Assembly (NCBI GenBank): GCA_948144175.1
Contig: CANXME010002087.1
Span: 558,001-622,000 of the forward strand
Direction: 5' to 3'
DNA: 64,000 bases
From: Closterium sp. NIES-65
Lineage: Eukaryota > Streptophyta > Zygnematophyceae > Desmidiales > Closteriaceae
A model generated the notes under the pieces. The model worked only from the letters and a program-made list of their open reading frames with translations. It was not told where the DNA came from and did not search any database. How positions within the stretch are numbered: position 1 is the first letter of the stretch; every line of letters begins with the position of its first letter. Position numbers and translations under genes: made by a program. Shown here piece after piece: positions 10,950 through 20,159 of the stretch.

Positions 10950-13170
10950 TGAACGACTCTCTGAAGGCACGGAGGTGAGGCAGCGCAGCCTCTTGAATAT
11001 GCTCAGCAACGATCCTGTCATGGCGGGGGCCATCAAATGCATGCAAGGAGCTCACTCAATTGCGCGGAACGATTCACCTATCGCGCTCTACCCCATGCTG
11101 GTGCGGTTCATGGCGGAGCAAGGATGCCCCGACATGATGACCAACGAATCGTACGGTCGTTATTACTCGCGGTACGTGCTTGTTAGCCTCTGTTTCTGCT
11201 CCTGATTTCCTGCTTTTGCTTCTGTTCGTATGCTTCTGCTTTGTTCTACTTCTGCTGTTCTGTTGTGGATAACTTACTCCCATTTTCATTCGGTGCTCAT
11301 TGTAGATACGCCTTCGGCGAGTTCGTAAAGGCTATGGCGGAGCATCTGGTGGCCAAGCAGCTCGAGGACATGAAAGAGTCGGCCTGGTACAGCCTCTCCT
11401 TCGATGAATCCACGGATCGTGTGCGTGGAAAGCATCTCATCGTGTATGTCACGTTTGAGAGAGCCGAGGCCGTGGTGTCCAAGTTTCTTGCTCTCCTGTC
11501 ACTCGAACGTTGCGACGCTGCAGCACTGCACGACACGATCGTGAAGTGTCTGTGGTCGAAGGACATGTCGCTGGACAAGCTTGTCGGGGTGTCAACGGAT
11601 GGTGCATCCGTGATGACTGGCGCGAAGAACGGCGTTGTCGCCATGCTTCGGAAACGTTGCCCGTGGTTGGTGGCGATTCACTGCGCGGTGCATCGGTAAG
11701 GTTGCACTGCACTGCTTCCGATCGTATTGTACACCTGTCCCCTCCCCAACCATACTCACGCACGTCTCGTGCTTGTGCGGCGAGGCATTGGCTGCCAAGG
11801 ATGCCGCGAAGAGCTTCAAGGAGTTCAACGTCGTAGATCATATGATATGCCAGACTACAGAGCGTCTCGGGCGTTCATCGACCGATCACAAGACCTACAT
11901 GCATCTCCAGGACGACATTCTGCAGACGCACCTGGAGGTGCAAGGCTTCTGCACCGTCTGTTGGTTGTCTCGCGAGGATGCTGTGAGTCGCTTCTGTGAC
12001 GTGCTGCCGGTGCTGATGTGGATGTGGACGAAGGAGAAGGGCGAGACGGAGAAACTCGCTACCAGCTTCAAGTTCCACTACATGCTGTATCTCCTGGCTG
12101 ACGTGCGTGCGCTGCTCAACGGACTCAATCCGTCTTTCCAGAAGCAGATGGTAAGGTGCAAATGAGCATGGCGTTGTCGCTTCTTGACATGTGTGCTTTG
12201 CTCTAATTTTTTCGCGCTCTGTTTGCTTTCAGGTCGACATTACAGAGGTGAAGAACCATGTCGACAAGGTGAAGACCAAGCTGTCGCAGTACTACGTCGA
12301 ACCCGGCGCATCCAACGGGCCGAACACCTCTCGCCTGAACAAGTTCCTTGCTGCACACGGCAGCAAGGACAAGCGCAAGATGGAGCTCAAGGGAGTGGAC
12401 GAGAACGGAAAGCATGCAAAAGCCGAGATCGAGCTTCACGAGGACATCATCGACCCTGAAAACCCTGGGGGGGGATGCGACTTGGAGGCCTGCATGGACC
12501 TGGCGAGGCCTTTCGCTCAGCGCCTGATTAAGGCGCTGGGGAAGAGGATGGCGGATCTGCGTCATTTCAATGGTGTTGGTTTTTTCTCCCCTGATAAGTA
12601 TCCTGACCGTGCAGGAGAGCAGGACGCGTGGGTGAAGCTCCATCTCTCCGAGCTCCTTGACATGTTCAAGAACAAGCTACCTGGTAAGACGAGAGGGGTA
12701 GAGTAGGAACCTTGTAAAGGTTCTAACCTTGTTTATGTTCTAACCTTGAATATGGTTTTCTCCAGCATTGGCATGTTCTAACCTTGTTGTATATGTCCTT
12801 GGCAGGAGTCGCTCTTGCTAACATAGAGCCGCAGATGCGCCTCTTCACAGCCACCATGGAGAAGAAGTTCAAGAAGCAGAGCTTCCATCAGGCTCTCACC
12901 AACATGCTGCGCACGGCAGACTGGAAGGATGACTATCCCACCATAGTCTCCCTCTGGCGTGCAGTCTCTGTGTTGCCCCTCAGCACTGTTGAGTGTGAGA
13001 GGGGCTTCTCCTGCCAAAACATTATTAAGTCGTGGGATCGTGTTGCTCTTACTGATGTTAGGCTAGGGGAGCTGATGACGGTGAAGATGCTAGACTACCC
13101 AGTGGACTGGGCAGCGGCCTATGCCTTGTTTGAGGAGAAGGGGAGGAAGGGGAGGAAGCCTGCCAAATAG
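10950..13170 (+). CDS. hAT-family transposase gene, five visible exons, 5' end missing
   Basis: This gene encodes a hAT-type transposase of the ZNF862-like kind. Exons read by eye: 10950-11171, 11306-11695, about 11785-12150, 12233-12683, 12806-13170. The donors (gtacgt, gtaagg, gtaagg, gtaaga) and acceptors (tgtag, cgag, ttcag, ggcag) look canonical. Phases agree at junctions 1, 3 and 4. At junction 2 the best splice sites leave the frame one base off, which may mean decay. Motifs include SLSFDESTD and GVSTDGASVMTG (DDE acidic residues), CPWLVAIHCAVHR, and the C-terminal dimerisation block LPLSTVECERGFS. The basic tail ends RKGRKPAK. The N-terminal BED/zinc-finger part and terminal inverted repeats were not seen; Copia B starts where they should be. 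Confidence 0.8.
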
Positions 13171-13788
13171 GCTTGCATTAGAGTAGGGTAGTTAAATCTG
13201 CATGCTAAATCTGTAGTTAGTGAAAAGTAGAACATTGCAGGCAAGGTAGGTTTTATGACCATTGAAGACATGTGTAGTATTAGGTATGACTGACATCTAA
13301 TATAAGTTGAAAACTGCACGTATCACAGTAAAATACAGTGTAAGTGTAAACTTCAAATATGCCCGGATTTCAAGTTTTCACTTTGGGGTGCGCCCGTGAC
13401 CGTTAAGGGCGCCAAAACGCACACCTACACCCAACCAAGGGTCAGATGCGGAGGAGCTGGGGAGCGCAAGTACGAGCCCCAGAAACTTCGACAGGCCTGC
13501 TACTGACCACGACCAGTCACCTGGATATCAACTTGGGTAGCAGATGCATATGTCGGATGGAGGTACATTCGATCTTTCTACTTTCTTATATGTAGCTGAA
13601 GTGATTTCATCTTTATGTGGGTTGCACCTTCTTGTAATGTAAATTGTTGGTCTCATGCACGATGCACCTAACTGACATGTATCCGCTGATGTTTATGGTT
13701 ATTTTGAGCCAATAACATGAAGGAAAATAATATTCCCTACTGATACACTAAATTCCACTACACTTACTAACACATTACGTGTTTAGGG
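13171..13788. other. Non-coding stretch after the hAT gene
   Basis: This AT-richer sequence follows the transposase stop. It presumably holds its 3' untranslated region. I see no gene, RNA or repeat in it. Confidence 0.5.
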
Positions 13789-13906
13789 TGTGTAGAGGAA
13801 AGTGTGCATTAGGGATGCAAGCAGTACAAATAGCAACCCTATAAATGTGTTGTACTCCCTACAGTGCTACTCACTGTAGCCTAACAAGATATTATAACAT
13901 TTGACA
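13789..13906 (-). mobile_element. Worn solo LTR of the short-LTR Copia family
   Basis: About 118 bp, tgtgtagagg...tttgaca, resemble the Copia LTRs in inverted orientation, most closely the LTR at 63628 (shared 'gagtacaac', 'gggtt.gctatttgta' blocks). No clear target duplication was found, which fits an old insertion. It ends 50 bp downstream of the recA stop codon. Confidence 0.6.
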
Positions 13907-13956
13907 CGCATGCACACAATTCATTTTTGAGACGGCCCAAAAATAACATGCTGTAG

Positions 13957-14403
13957 TTAACCGGACACTCCAGTGACAACACTGCTGTCAACAACTTCCA
14001 AACTAATCTCTTCTCCCTCACTCTCCTCCTCACTTCCCTCCTCTTTCCCTCCCTCTCCACTTTCCACACCTTTCCCTCCCTCCACTCCCCCCTTCTTACC
14101 CTCCCCATCGACCTCTCTCCTCCGTCCACCCAGCCTCTCCCTAATCCCCTCCTCAATCTCCCTCGCAACCTCCACGTTCTCCTTAAGAAAGTTCCTCGCG
14201 CCTTCCTTCCCCTGCCCGATCACTTCACCATCCTTTTTGTACCACGCACCAGACAGCGTAAGCAAGCCTTCTTTCACCCCCAAATCCAGGAGTTCCCCCT
14301 CCCGGGATATCCCGTGGCCAAACTCAATGTCGAATTCTGCCGTGCGGAAGGGCGGCGCAAGCTTGTTCTTGTTCACAGTTACGCGCACGCGGTTACCAAC
14401 AAT
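13957..14403 (-). CDS. recA: recA exon 8, C-terminus and stop
   Basis: It encodes [20 protein letters not shown], then [39 protein letters not shown] and [20 protein letters not shown]. This is the conserved RecA C-terminal domain. A tail rich in Glu, Gly and Lys follows ([15 protein letters not shown]), comparable with the acidic tail of bacterial RecA. It is 149 codons including stop. Confidence 0.85.
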   Translation of the reverse strand: MVGNRVRVTVNKNKLAPPFRTAEFDIEFGHGISREGELLDLGVKEGLLTLSGAWYKKDGEVIGQGKEGARNFLKENVEVAREIEEGIRERLGGRRREVDGEGKKGGVEGGKGVESGEGGKEEGSEEESEGEEISLEVVDSSVVTGVSG

Positions 14404-14534
14404 CTGAGGCAGAGAACGGGATGATGGGGTAGCAGGGGAGAAGCGGGGGGAGCGGGAAGGGAGGAGAGAATGGGGGGAGACGGAGGTAGAAGGAGCATGG
14501 GAGAAGGGAGGGAGGAGAAGTAAGTGTGAGCAGG

Positions 14535-14930
14535 CCCTCACTCATCTCCAAGTCTAGGAGTTCCCCCTCCCGGGATATCCCGTGGCCAAACTCAATGTCA
14601 AACTCTGCCGTGCGGAAGGGCGGCGCAAGCTTGTTCTTGTTCACCGTTACGCGCACGCGGTTACCAACAATCTACAACGAAGAGGTGAGGATAGGTTAGC
14701 AGGGGAGGGGGGTAGGGGTGTGGGGGAAGCGAGGAGAGAACGGGAGGGAATGGCGGTAAACGGGAAATGAGGAGTGAGAGTGAGAAGGCCATCTTTACTC
14801 CCAGCTCCAACAGTTCCCCCTCCTGGGATATGTCCAGTGACCAAACTCAGTACTGAACTCTGCCGTGCGGAAGGGCGGCGCGAGCTTGTTCTTGTTCACC
14901 GTTACACGCATGCGGTTACCAACAATCTGA
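14535..14930 (-). repeat. Two extra copies of the recA exon 8 acceptor edge
   Basis: Copies at about 14540-14672 and 14795-14927 repeat the acceptor, the [18 protein letters not shown] coding stretch and part of the upstream intron. The period is about 255-270 bp. The nearer copy still reads cleanly to GELLDL. The farther one is decayed. Confidence 0.8.
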
Positions 14931-15199
14931 GGCGGAGAGGTGAGGATGGGTTAGCAGGAGGGGGGAAGGGGGGGAGAAGGAAAGTGGGAGGGGACGGGGT
15001 AGCGAGAGGATGGGAGCAAGGAAAGGAGGAGTGAGTGTGAGCGATTTTTTTCTCATCCGCAGGTCTAGGCGTTATCCTTTCTGATAGAGTGGTGAGTGCT
15101 GGCTTATCTCAATGTCACACCTGAGTGCTGTAGAGTGCTGAGTGGGGCTGTAAGGTGCTGAGGGGTGTTATGGGATGTTGTGGGATGCAGCGGGGTACA

Positions 15200-15600
15200 G
15201 AGGGGCGCTGGACCCAGCTCTCCTCCCAGCTTCAGCTGCGCCACTCTCTTAATGTGCAGCCGCAGCAACGCAGAGAACCTGACTGCCTTAGGGTGCACTG
15301 TTCTGTGGTGCTGCAGGGTGCCGAGGGGTGCTTGAGATTTCCCACCTTTTCTCCCTGCTTCAGCTGTGCCACTCTCTCAATGTACAGCTGCAGAGACGCA
15401 TAGAACTTGAGAGCATCGTCCCAGTGTGTGCCACTCACTAAAGAGATGCCATGCCTGAGTGCTGTAGGGTGCTGTGGGGAGCTGCAAGGTGCTGTGGGGT
15501 GCTGCAAGGTGCTGTGGGATGCTGAGGGGTGATTGGGAGTTGATAAATGCACCTTTTCTCCCTGCTTCATCTACGTCACCCTCTCGAGTAAATGCTGTGG
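15200..15600 (-). repeat. Three extra copies of the recA exon 7 donor edge
   Basis: Copies at about 15210-15270, 15345-15440 and 15540-15590 carry parts of [19 protein letters not shown]. Two keep a GT donor. Between them a 'cccctcagcacc'-type unit recurs. Confidence 0.8.
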
Positions 15601-15674
15601 AGTGCTTGATGGTGCTGAGTGGTGCTGAGGGGTGAGTTAGGGTGCAGAGGGGTACAGAGGAGCGCTGAACCCAC

Positions 15675-15812
15675 CTTTTCTCCCTGCTTCAGCTGCGCCA
15701 CTCTCTTAATGTGCAGTCGCAGCGACGCATAGAACTTGAGCGCATTCCCCCCCGACGTCACCTCCACCGGCATGCCCATGCCTGGCCCTCCCATCATGAG
15801 CTTCGACCGCAC
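15675..15812 (-). CDS. recA: recA exon 7, loop L2 and following helix
   Basis: It encodes [20 protein letters not shown], then [20 protein letters not shown] and LKQGEK. It matches [33 protein letters not shown] of bacterial RecA, which includes L2. The 138 bp is in phase 0 at both ends. Confidence 0.85.
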
Positions 15813-15867
15813 CTGAACATGAACAGGGGAGAGCGGAGGGAGGAGCGAAGGAGTTTAGGGAAGGAGC

Positions 15868-16060
15868 ACTCCCCCCAGACGTCACCTCCACCACCATGCC
15901 ATGCCCATCCCCGGCCCTCCCATCATGAGCTTCGATCGCACCTGCATGTGGACAGCGAGACACGGGGAAGAGGGAAGGGAGGAGCAATGCCTCCAGACGT
16001 CACCTCCACCACCATGCCATGCCCATCCCCGGCCCTCCCATCATGAGCTTCGAGCGCACT
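15868..16060 (-). repeat. Two extra copies of the recA exon 7 acceptor edge
   Basis: Copies at about 15870-15945 and 15985-16055 each encode [13 protein letters not shown] and VEVTSGG in part, next to acceptor-like sequence. They lie directly upstream of the true exon. Confidence 0.8.
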
Positions 16061-16099
16061 GCACCCACCCACTTACCATTCCAACCGCACTGTACCCAC

Positions 16100-16246
16100 C
16101 TGATTGACGAAGATGAGCACTGCCTGCGAGCGGTTGAGCGCCCCTGACAGCTTCCTCAGCGCCTGAGACATCATGCGCGCCTGCAGGGCTATGAAGGAGT
16201 CCCCCATCTCTCCTTCCAGCTCCGCTTGGGGCACCAGCGCTGCCAC
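16100..16246 (-). CDS. recA: recA exon 6, loop region
   Basis: It encodes [20 protein letters not shown], then [20 protein letters not shown] and QAVLIFVNQ. This is the RecA segment with the MMSQAMRKL and LLIFINQ blocks, next to DNA-binding loop L1. The 147 bp is in phase 0 at both ends (acceptor cacag, donor gtgggt). Confidence 0.85.
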
Positions 16247-16267
16247 CTGTGTTGCACAAGCAATATG

Positions 16268-16408
16268 GGGGAAAGTGGAGCATGGAGGGAAAAGTGGAGC
16301 ATGGAGGGGAAAGTGGAGCATGGAGGGGCAAGTGGAGCATGGAGGGGAAAGTGGAGCATGGAGGGGCAAGTGGAGCATGGAGGGGAAAGTGGAGCATGGA
16401 GGGGCAAG
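16268..16408. repeat. 19-bp minisatellite in recA intron
   Basis: The unit agtggagcatggaggggaa (variant ..ggggcaa) is repeated about seven times. It lies just upstream of exon 6 and before a partial exon 6 copy. Confidence 0.85.
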
Positions 16409-16429
16409 AGGGGACAAGTGAGGAAAATG

Positions 16430-16505
16430 AGACATCATGCGCGCTTGCAGGGCTATGAAAGAGTTTCCCATCTCTCCCTCCAGCTCCCGCGTGCAGTACA
16501 AGTTC
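16430..16505 (-). repeat. Extra copy of recA exon 6 acceptor half
   Basis: It encodes [20 protein letters not shown], close to exon 6, and then runs into unrelated intron sequence. Confidence 0.75.
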
Positions 16506-16632
16506 TGTCAGCTGTCGTAAGAACAAGGGAGAATTGATGATTGAAGAGAAGGGGGGAAAGAAGAAGGGTAGAAGACAGAACCTTAAACCTTGCCATGACA
16601 TTTAACACCTAAAGCTCCTCCCCACCACTCAC

Positions 16633-16741
16633 ACTATCAACCACAATGACGTCATAAGCACCGCTCCTGACGTTCTGATCCACAAGAGCCAACCCTGTCT
16701 CGCCACTGTCAGGCTGAGACAGGTGATGCGAGTCATATCCA
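16633..16741 (-). CDS. recA: recA exon 5, Walker B (best copy)
   Basis: It encodes a VDMTRI-like start, then QPDSGETGLALVDQNVRSGA and YDVIVVDS before donor gtgagt. That joins in phase 0 to VAALVPQ of exon 6. The 5' border is uncertain: as read, the exon is one base short of the frame set by exon 4. Incomplete copies of this exon lie at about 16780-16860, 17550-17620 and 17693-17775. Confidence 0.65.
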
Positions 16742-16779
16742 CTCCGAAAACCTATTTCCCAGATCCCTACGCCACTCAC

Positions 16780-16860
16780 ACTATCAACCACAATCACGTC
16801 ATAGGCGCCACTCCTAACGTTCTGATCCACCGGAGCAAGTCCTGTCTCCCCACTGTTCGT
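16780..16860 (-). repeat. Extra copy of recA exon 5
   Basis: It encodes SGETGLAPVDQNVRSGAYDV and IVVDS with a gtgagt donor, about 145 bp upstream of the best copy. Confidence 0.75.
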
Positions 16861-16918
16861 AAACCGTAATCCTGAAGCCCACAACTCGAAAGCACTCGCA
16901 CTATCACCACAATCACGA

Positions 16919-17550
16919 AAGGAAAGGGCTCGATGGATATGAAGGCCCATGCTGCTTTGTTTGTTTGTTTGTTTGTTTGTCTTTTTTTCCGCAACAAATT
17001 CTTGACAAGAAAAATGTTAGCTCGACGTGTCAAATCTGAAATTCTTGCTTTGCCCCCATTCAGGAAGAGCAAGATGCTGCGTTAAAGAAGCAGTGGGAGG
17101 TGGGGAAGTTGAATGCGCAGCTGGAGAGTTCGAGGGAGAGGTGGAGGCTGGAGGAAGAAGAAATGAGGGCTGAAATTGAAGAAATGAAGAGCAAATGGGA
17201 GGAGCAGAAAGAGGAGGCAAAAGACGACTCCACTTGCTCAGCACTGCAGGGCAGCGGTGCGCGGAGCAAGTCCTCTTTTGCCTCCTCCCATTTGCTCTTC
17301 ATTTCTTCAATTTCAGCCCTCATTTCTTCCTCTTCCATCCTCCACCTCTCCCTCGAACTCTCCAACTGTGCATTCAACTTCTCCACCCTCCCACTGCAGC
17401 TTTAACGCAGCATCTCGCTCTTCCTTAATGGGAGCAAAGCAAGAATTCAGATTTGACACGTCGAATAATATTTTTCTTGTCAAGAATTCGTTGCGGAAAA
17501 AAAAAAACTAAAACAGCATGTGCCTTCATATCCATCGAGCCCTTTCCTCC
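16919..17550. repeat. Long inverted repeat (foldback) in recA intron, encoding a coiled-coil fragment
   Basis: The arms are about 16919-17228 and 17273-17550, with a spacer of about 44 bp. They are near-perfect complements apart from small indels and a (TTTG)n run in the left arm only. Each arm holds an acceptor-like 'cccccattcag' followed by an open stretch with QLESSRERWR and EMRAEIEEMKSKWEE, a coiled coil. Neither the coiled coil nor the repeat resembles RecA. It could be a foldback-type DNA element that captured an exon, or an inverted duplication. No target duplication was found. Confidence 0.8.
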
Positions 17551-17775
17551 CAGTTTTGATCCACAAGAGCCAGGCCCGTCTCGCCACTATCAGGTGGGAC
17601 AGGTGCATGCGAGTCATGTCCACTCCACCCCCAGAGCCTTAAACTTGAAACCCCATACCCGACCCTAAACCTGAAAATCGGAACCTTGTTCCACTCACGC
17701 TGTCCACCACAATGACGTCATAGGCACCACTCCTGACGTTCTGATCCACCAGGTGAATGCGAGTCATGTCTGTCC
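17550..17775 (-). repeat. Two further partial copies of recA exon 5
   Basis: One part (about 17550-17620) reads GETGLALVDQ with flanking VDMTRMHL-like sequence. The other (about 17693-17775) reads VDQNVRSGAYDVIVVDS with a gtgagt donor. They lie just beyond the right arm of the inverted repeat. Confidence 0.7.
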
Positions 17776-17839
17776 ACTGTCCACCCCCAGCGCCCCCTGC
17801 TTTTGCCCCCCTCCCTCCCCCACTCACACTCCTCTCCTC

Positions 17840-18165
17840 TCCTCTACGCCTCTGCTGCCACCACATGCGGCGCCAGTGTTGTGTTGCATGTTGCCTTCGC
17901 CACAAGCAGTCACAATGTTGCCAACACCCCCCTCTCTTCCCCTCTATCCCCTCCCCACTCACCTCCTCGCTTCTGCGCCTCTGCCTGCTGCCTTCGATAC
18001 AAGCAGTCACATGTTGCCAACACTATGCACGAGCACAACTCACCCCCCCGTCCCCTCCCTCCCCCCCATTCCCCCTCTCCTTCCCCACTCTCACCTCCTC
18101 TCTTCTGAGCCTCTGCCACCACATGTAGCGCCAGGGTTGTCTTGCCTGTTGCCCTTCGCCACAAC
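17840..18165 (-). repeat. Extra copies of recA exon 4 donor edge
   Basis: Partial copies of [20 protein letters not shown] sit at about 18090-18160, and shorter worn ones at about 17965-17995 and 17840-17880. Each is followed by 'cacaatgttgcc'-type intron sequence. Confidence 0.7.
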
Positions 18166-18244
18166 CTCTTGAGAAATCGAAAAAATCACAATGTTGCCAG
18201 CACTACACACGCGTGAGAACACATACCCACTCCCCTTCTCTCAC

Positions 18245-18332
18245 CTCCTCTCTTCTGAGCCTCTGCCACCACATGTAGCGCCAGGGTTGTCTTGCCTGTT
18301 GCCTCGGGCCCATAGATCTCCACCACTCGGCC
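18245..18332 (-). CDS. recA: recA exon 4, Walker A
   Basis: It encodes [20 protein letters not shown] and [10 protein letters not shown]. The P-loop GPEATGKTT corresponds to GPESSGKTT of E. coli RecA. The acceptor is cccag and the donor gtgaga. Exon 3 joins in phase 0 ([11 protein letters not shown]). It ends in phase 1. Confidence 0.85.
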
Positions 18333-18421
18333 CTGGGGGACGCCCAAGGTACAGAGGCACAGAGGCACAGAGTGACAGGCGAATAAATGCCAGGGGAGAA
18401 AAAAAGAAAGCATGTGTTGAC

Positions 18422-18520
18422 TTTTGAGACGTCTCAAAACAGTGCCAGGGTAGTCTTGCCCATTGCCTCGGGCCCATAGATCTCCACCACTCGGCCCCGG
18501 GGGACGCCCAAGGTACAGAG
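18422..18520 (-). repeat. Extra copy of recA exon 4 acceptor edge beside an 18-bp palindrome
   Basis: The stretch repeats [11 protein letters not shown] with an altered acceptor (about 18430-18520). A perfect palindrome, TTTTGAGACGTCTCAAAA, sits at 18422-18439 between this copy and exon 4. Confidence 0.8.
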
Positions 18521-18614
18521 GCATGGAGTGACAGAGGGAAATAACAGAAAAAGGCATGGTGCGGGGCCTTCGGAGGTTGCGTAATGTCAACTCTTTAGCT
18601 GAGCTGCTACTCCT

Positions 18615-18684
18615 CCGAAGGAGCAGAGGGGGGACGTAGCTGAGCTGCTACTCCTAATCCTACGTCCCCCCTCTGCTCCTTCGG
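18615..18684. repeat. Perfect 24-bp inverted repeat
   Basis: The arms 18615-18638 and 18661-18684 are exact reverse complements separated by 22 bp. A direct repeat, tagctgagctgctactcct, overlaps the left arm and recurs in the spacer. Confidence 0.85.
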
Positions 18685-18696
18685 TGCGAGTTCGCC

Positions 18697-18766
18697 AAGC
18701 AAGCGTCTAATCTTGAAATCACTTTTGAGAATTCTCAAAAGTGTTTGCCAAGCAAGCGTCTAATCT
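18697..18766. repeat. 24-bp palindrome between direct repeats
   Basis: A perfect palindrome of the type cTTTTGAG-AATT-CTCAAAAg occupies 18720-18743. It is flanked on both sides by the direct repeat gccaagcaagcgtctaatct. Confidence 0.85.
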
Positions 18767-19080
18767 TTAGCGAAAGCAGGCTTGCAAAGAGAAGAACGGC
18801 GTGTACGAGGAATACATAAGTTGAGCTGCCACAACACAAAAAAAAGGGTAACTGTTCTGGAAAAAGCGCCAGCTGCAAATGGCTGGTGAGGAAAGGGACG
18901 GCGAGAAGCGGAAGAGCGTGTGAGGGGTGAGTGCGTGTAGAAGAGAAAGAATAAGGCACCACAGAACGAACGACTGTTGATGGAAAAAGGCTTGACCGAA
19001 GAATACGAAAAGAAAAGGCAGCACGCGAAGCACCGGCGTGCGGCTGCAATCCGAGAAGATGGCTGGTGAAAAAAGAAGAG

Positions 19081-19099
19081 TTTTGAGACGTCTCGAAAA
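19081..19099. repeat. Near-palindrome of the TTTTGAG..CTC type
   Basis: TTTTGAGACGTCTCGAAAA differs by one inserted base from the palindrome at 18422. It is followed by 'ggcagcatgc', which matches 'ggcagcacgc' near 19015. Confidence 0.7.
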
Positions 19100-19226
19100 G
19101 GCAGCATGCAGAGGTCAGCATCCAGAGGGAAGCACTCGAGCTCTGGTGGGACGCATCTGTTCTGTGCTTCAGTGAGTGCCTGATTGCCAACAGAATTCTC
19201 CTAAAACTTGCATTGTACTCATAGAA

Positions 19227-19560
19227 AAACTCACCCGAGGGAATCCTCCAATCCCAGGGGCGGCATCCAGGGCAATGGAGCCTGCCTGAGGAGATGACCG
19301 GGACGCAGCAGGCTGCCATGTTGGTATTGGTGGTTCAGTACGTGTCTGACTGCTTGCAGTAGGAGGCATGTACAGCACGCATGTTGACTTTTGGGTCGAC
19401 TCAAAAGTTGACTGCTTGCAGTAGGAGGCATGTACAGCACGCATGCGTTGCCCGCACACACACTCACCCAAGGGAAGCCCCCAATCCCAAGGGCGGAGTC
19501 CAGGGCAATGGAGCGCGAGGGAATGACCGGGACGCGGTGCAAGGTCAGGTCAGCATTGGT
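19227..19560 (-). repeat. Two extra copies of recA exon 3 donor edge
   Basis: Copies at about 19466-19560 (HRVPVIPSRSIALDSALG, donor kept) and about 19227-19325 (GSIALDAAPGIGGFPR, donor kept) lie downstream of the full exon. Confidence 0.85.
19345..19450. repeat. Imperfect palindrome between direct repeats
   Basis: A palindrome with one mismatched pair (19387-19408, centre GTCGAC) lies between two copies of gactgcttgcagtaggaggc and the bases that follow. It has the same TTTTG..CAAAA outer arms as those at 18422 and 18720. Confidence 0.8.
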
Positions 19561-19645
19561 GCTTCGGTGAGTGTTTGATTGCAACAAGATTCACCTGGAG
19601 CATGCAGTGCATTGCCCAGTGCCCACCCACAAACTCGTGACTCAC

Positions 19646-19783
19646 CCGAGGGAAGCCCCCAATCCCGAGGGCGGAATCTAGGGCGATGGAGCCTGAGGGG
19701 ATGACTGGGACGCGGTGGGCGGCCAAGTCCGCCTCAGTGCCGCCCAGAACCATCACTGCCTCCCGCCCAAACTTGGCTCGCAG
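19646..19783 (-). CDS. recA: recA exon 3
   Basis: It encodes LRAKFGREAVMVLGGTEAD, then HRVPVIPSGSIALDSALG and IGGFPR before donor gtgagt. This matches the bacterial RecA core start (FGKGSIMRLG ... ISTGSLSLDIALGAGGLP). The 138 bp is in phase 0 at both ends. Confidence 0.85.
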
Positions 19784-19849
19784 CTGTAGGGGTGCGTGGG
19801 AAGGGTGGGAAAGGGTTGAGAGCATGGGAAAGCGTGTGGGGAAGGAGCG

Positions 19850-20030
19850 TCAGCCTCAGTGCCGCCCAGAACCATCACTGCCTCCCGCCCAAACTTGGCT
19901 CGCAGCTGCAGAGGTGTGTGGGGTGGGGTGGGGGGAGACAAAACAAGGGGGGTGAGCGACTAGCTCAGCATCAGTGCCGCCCAGAACCATAACTGCCTCC
20001 TGGAGAGACTTGGCTCGCAGCTGAAGGGGC
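19850..20030 (-). repeat. Two extra copies of recA exon 3 acceptor edge
   Basis: Copies at about 19855-19910 and 19962-20025 encode LRAKFGREAVMVLGGTEAD or a variant, each with a cag acceptor-like end. They lie upstream of the full exon. Confidence 0.85.
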
Positions 20031-20159
20031 GAGTGGGGCGAGGGAGGAATGCAAAAAGCAGTCCTGGTGGTGAGTGAGAGGAAGGGAGAAAATGCGGAGG
20101 AGAGTGTGAGGAAGGTGAGAAGGGGAAGGAGAACGTGGGGAAGAGGAGACGGTGGAATA

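Noticed and set aside
16919-17550. Inverted repeat as the ends of a hAT or other transposon carrying recA sequence
   Set aside because: The arms meet at a short spacer, contain no recA sequence and show no target duplication, so a foldback or inverted duplication is a better description.
17639-18172. Ser/Pro-rich open frames in the recA intron
   Set aside because: They read low-complexity CT-rich intron sequence and exon-edge copies in wrong frames.
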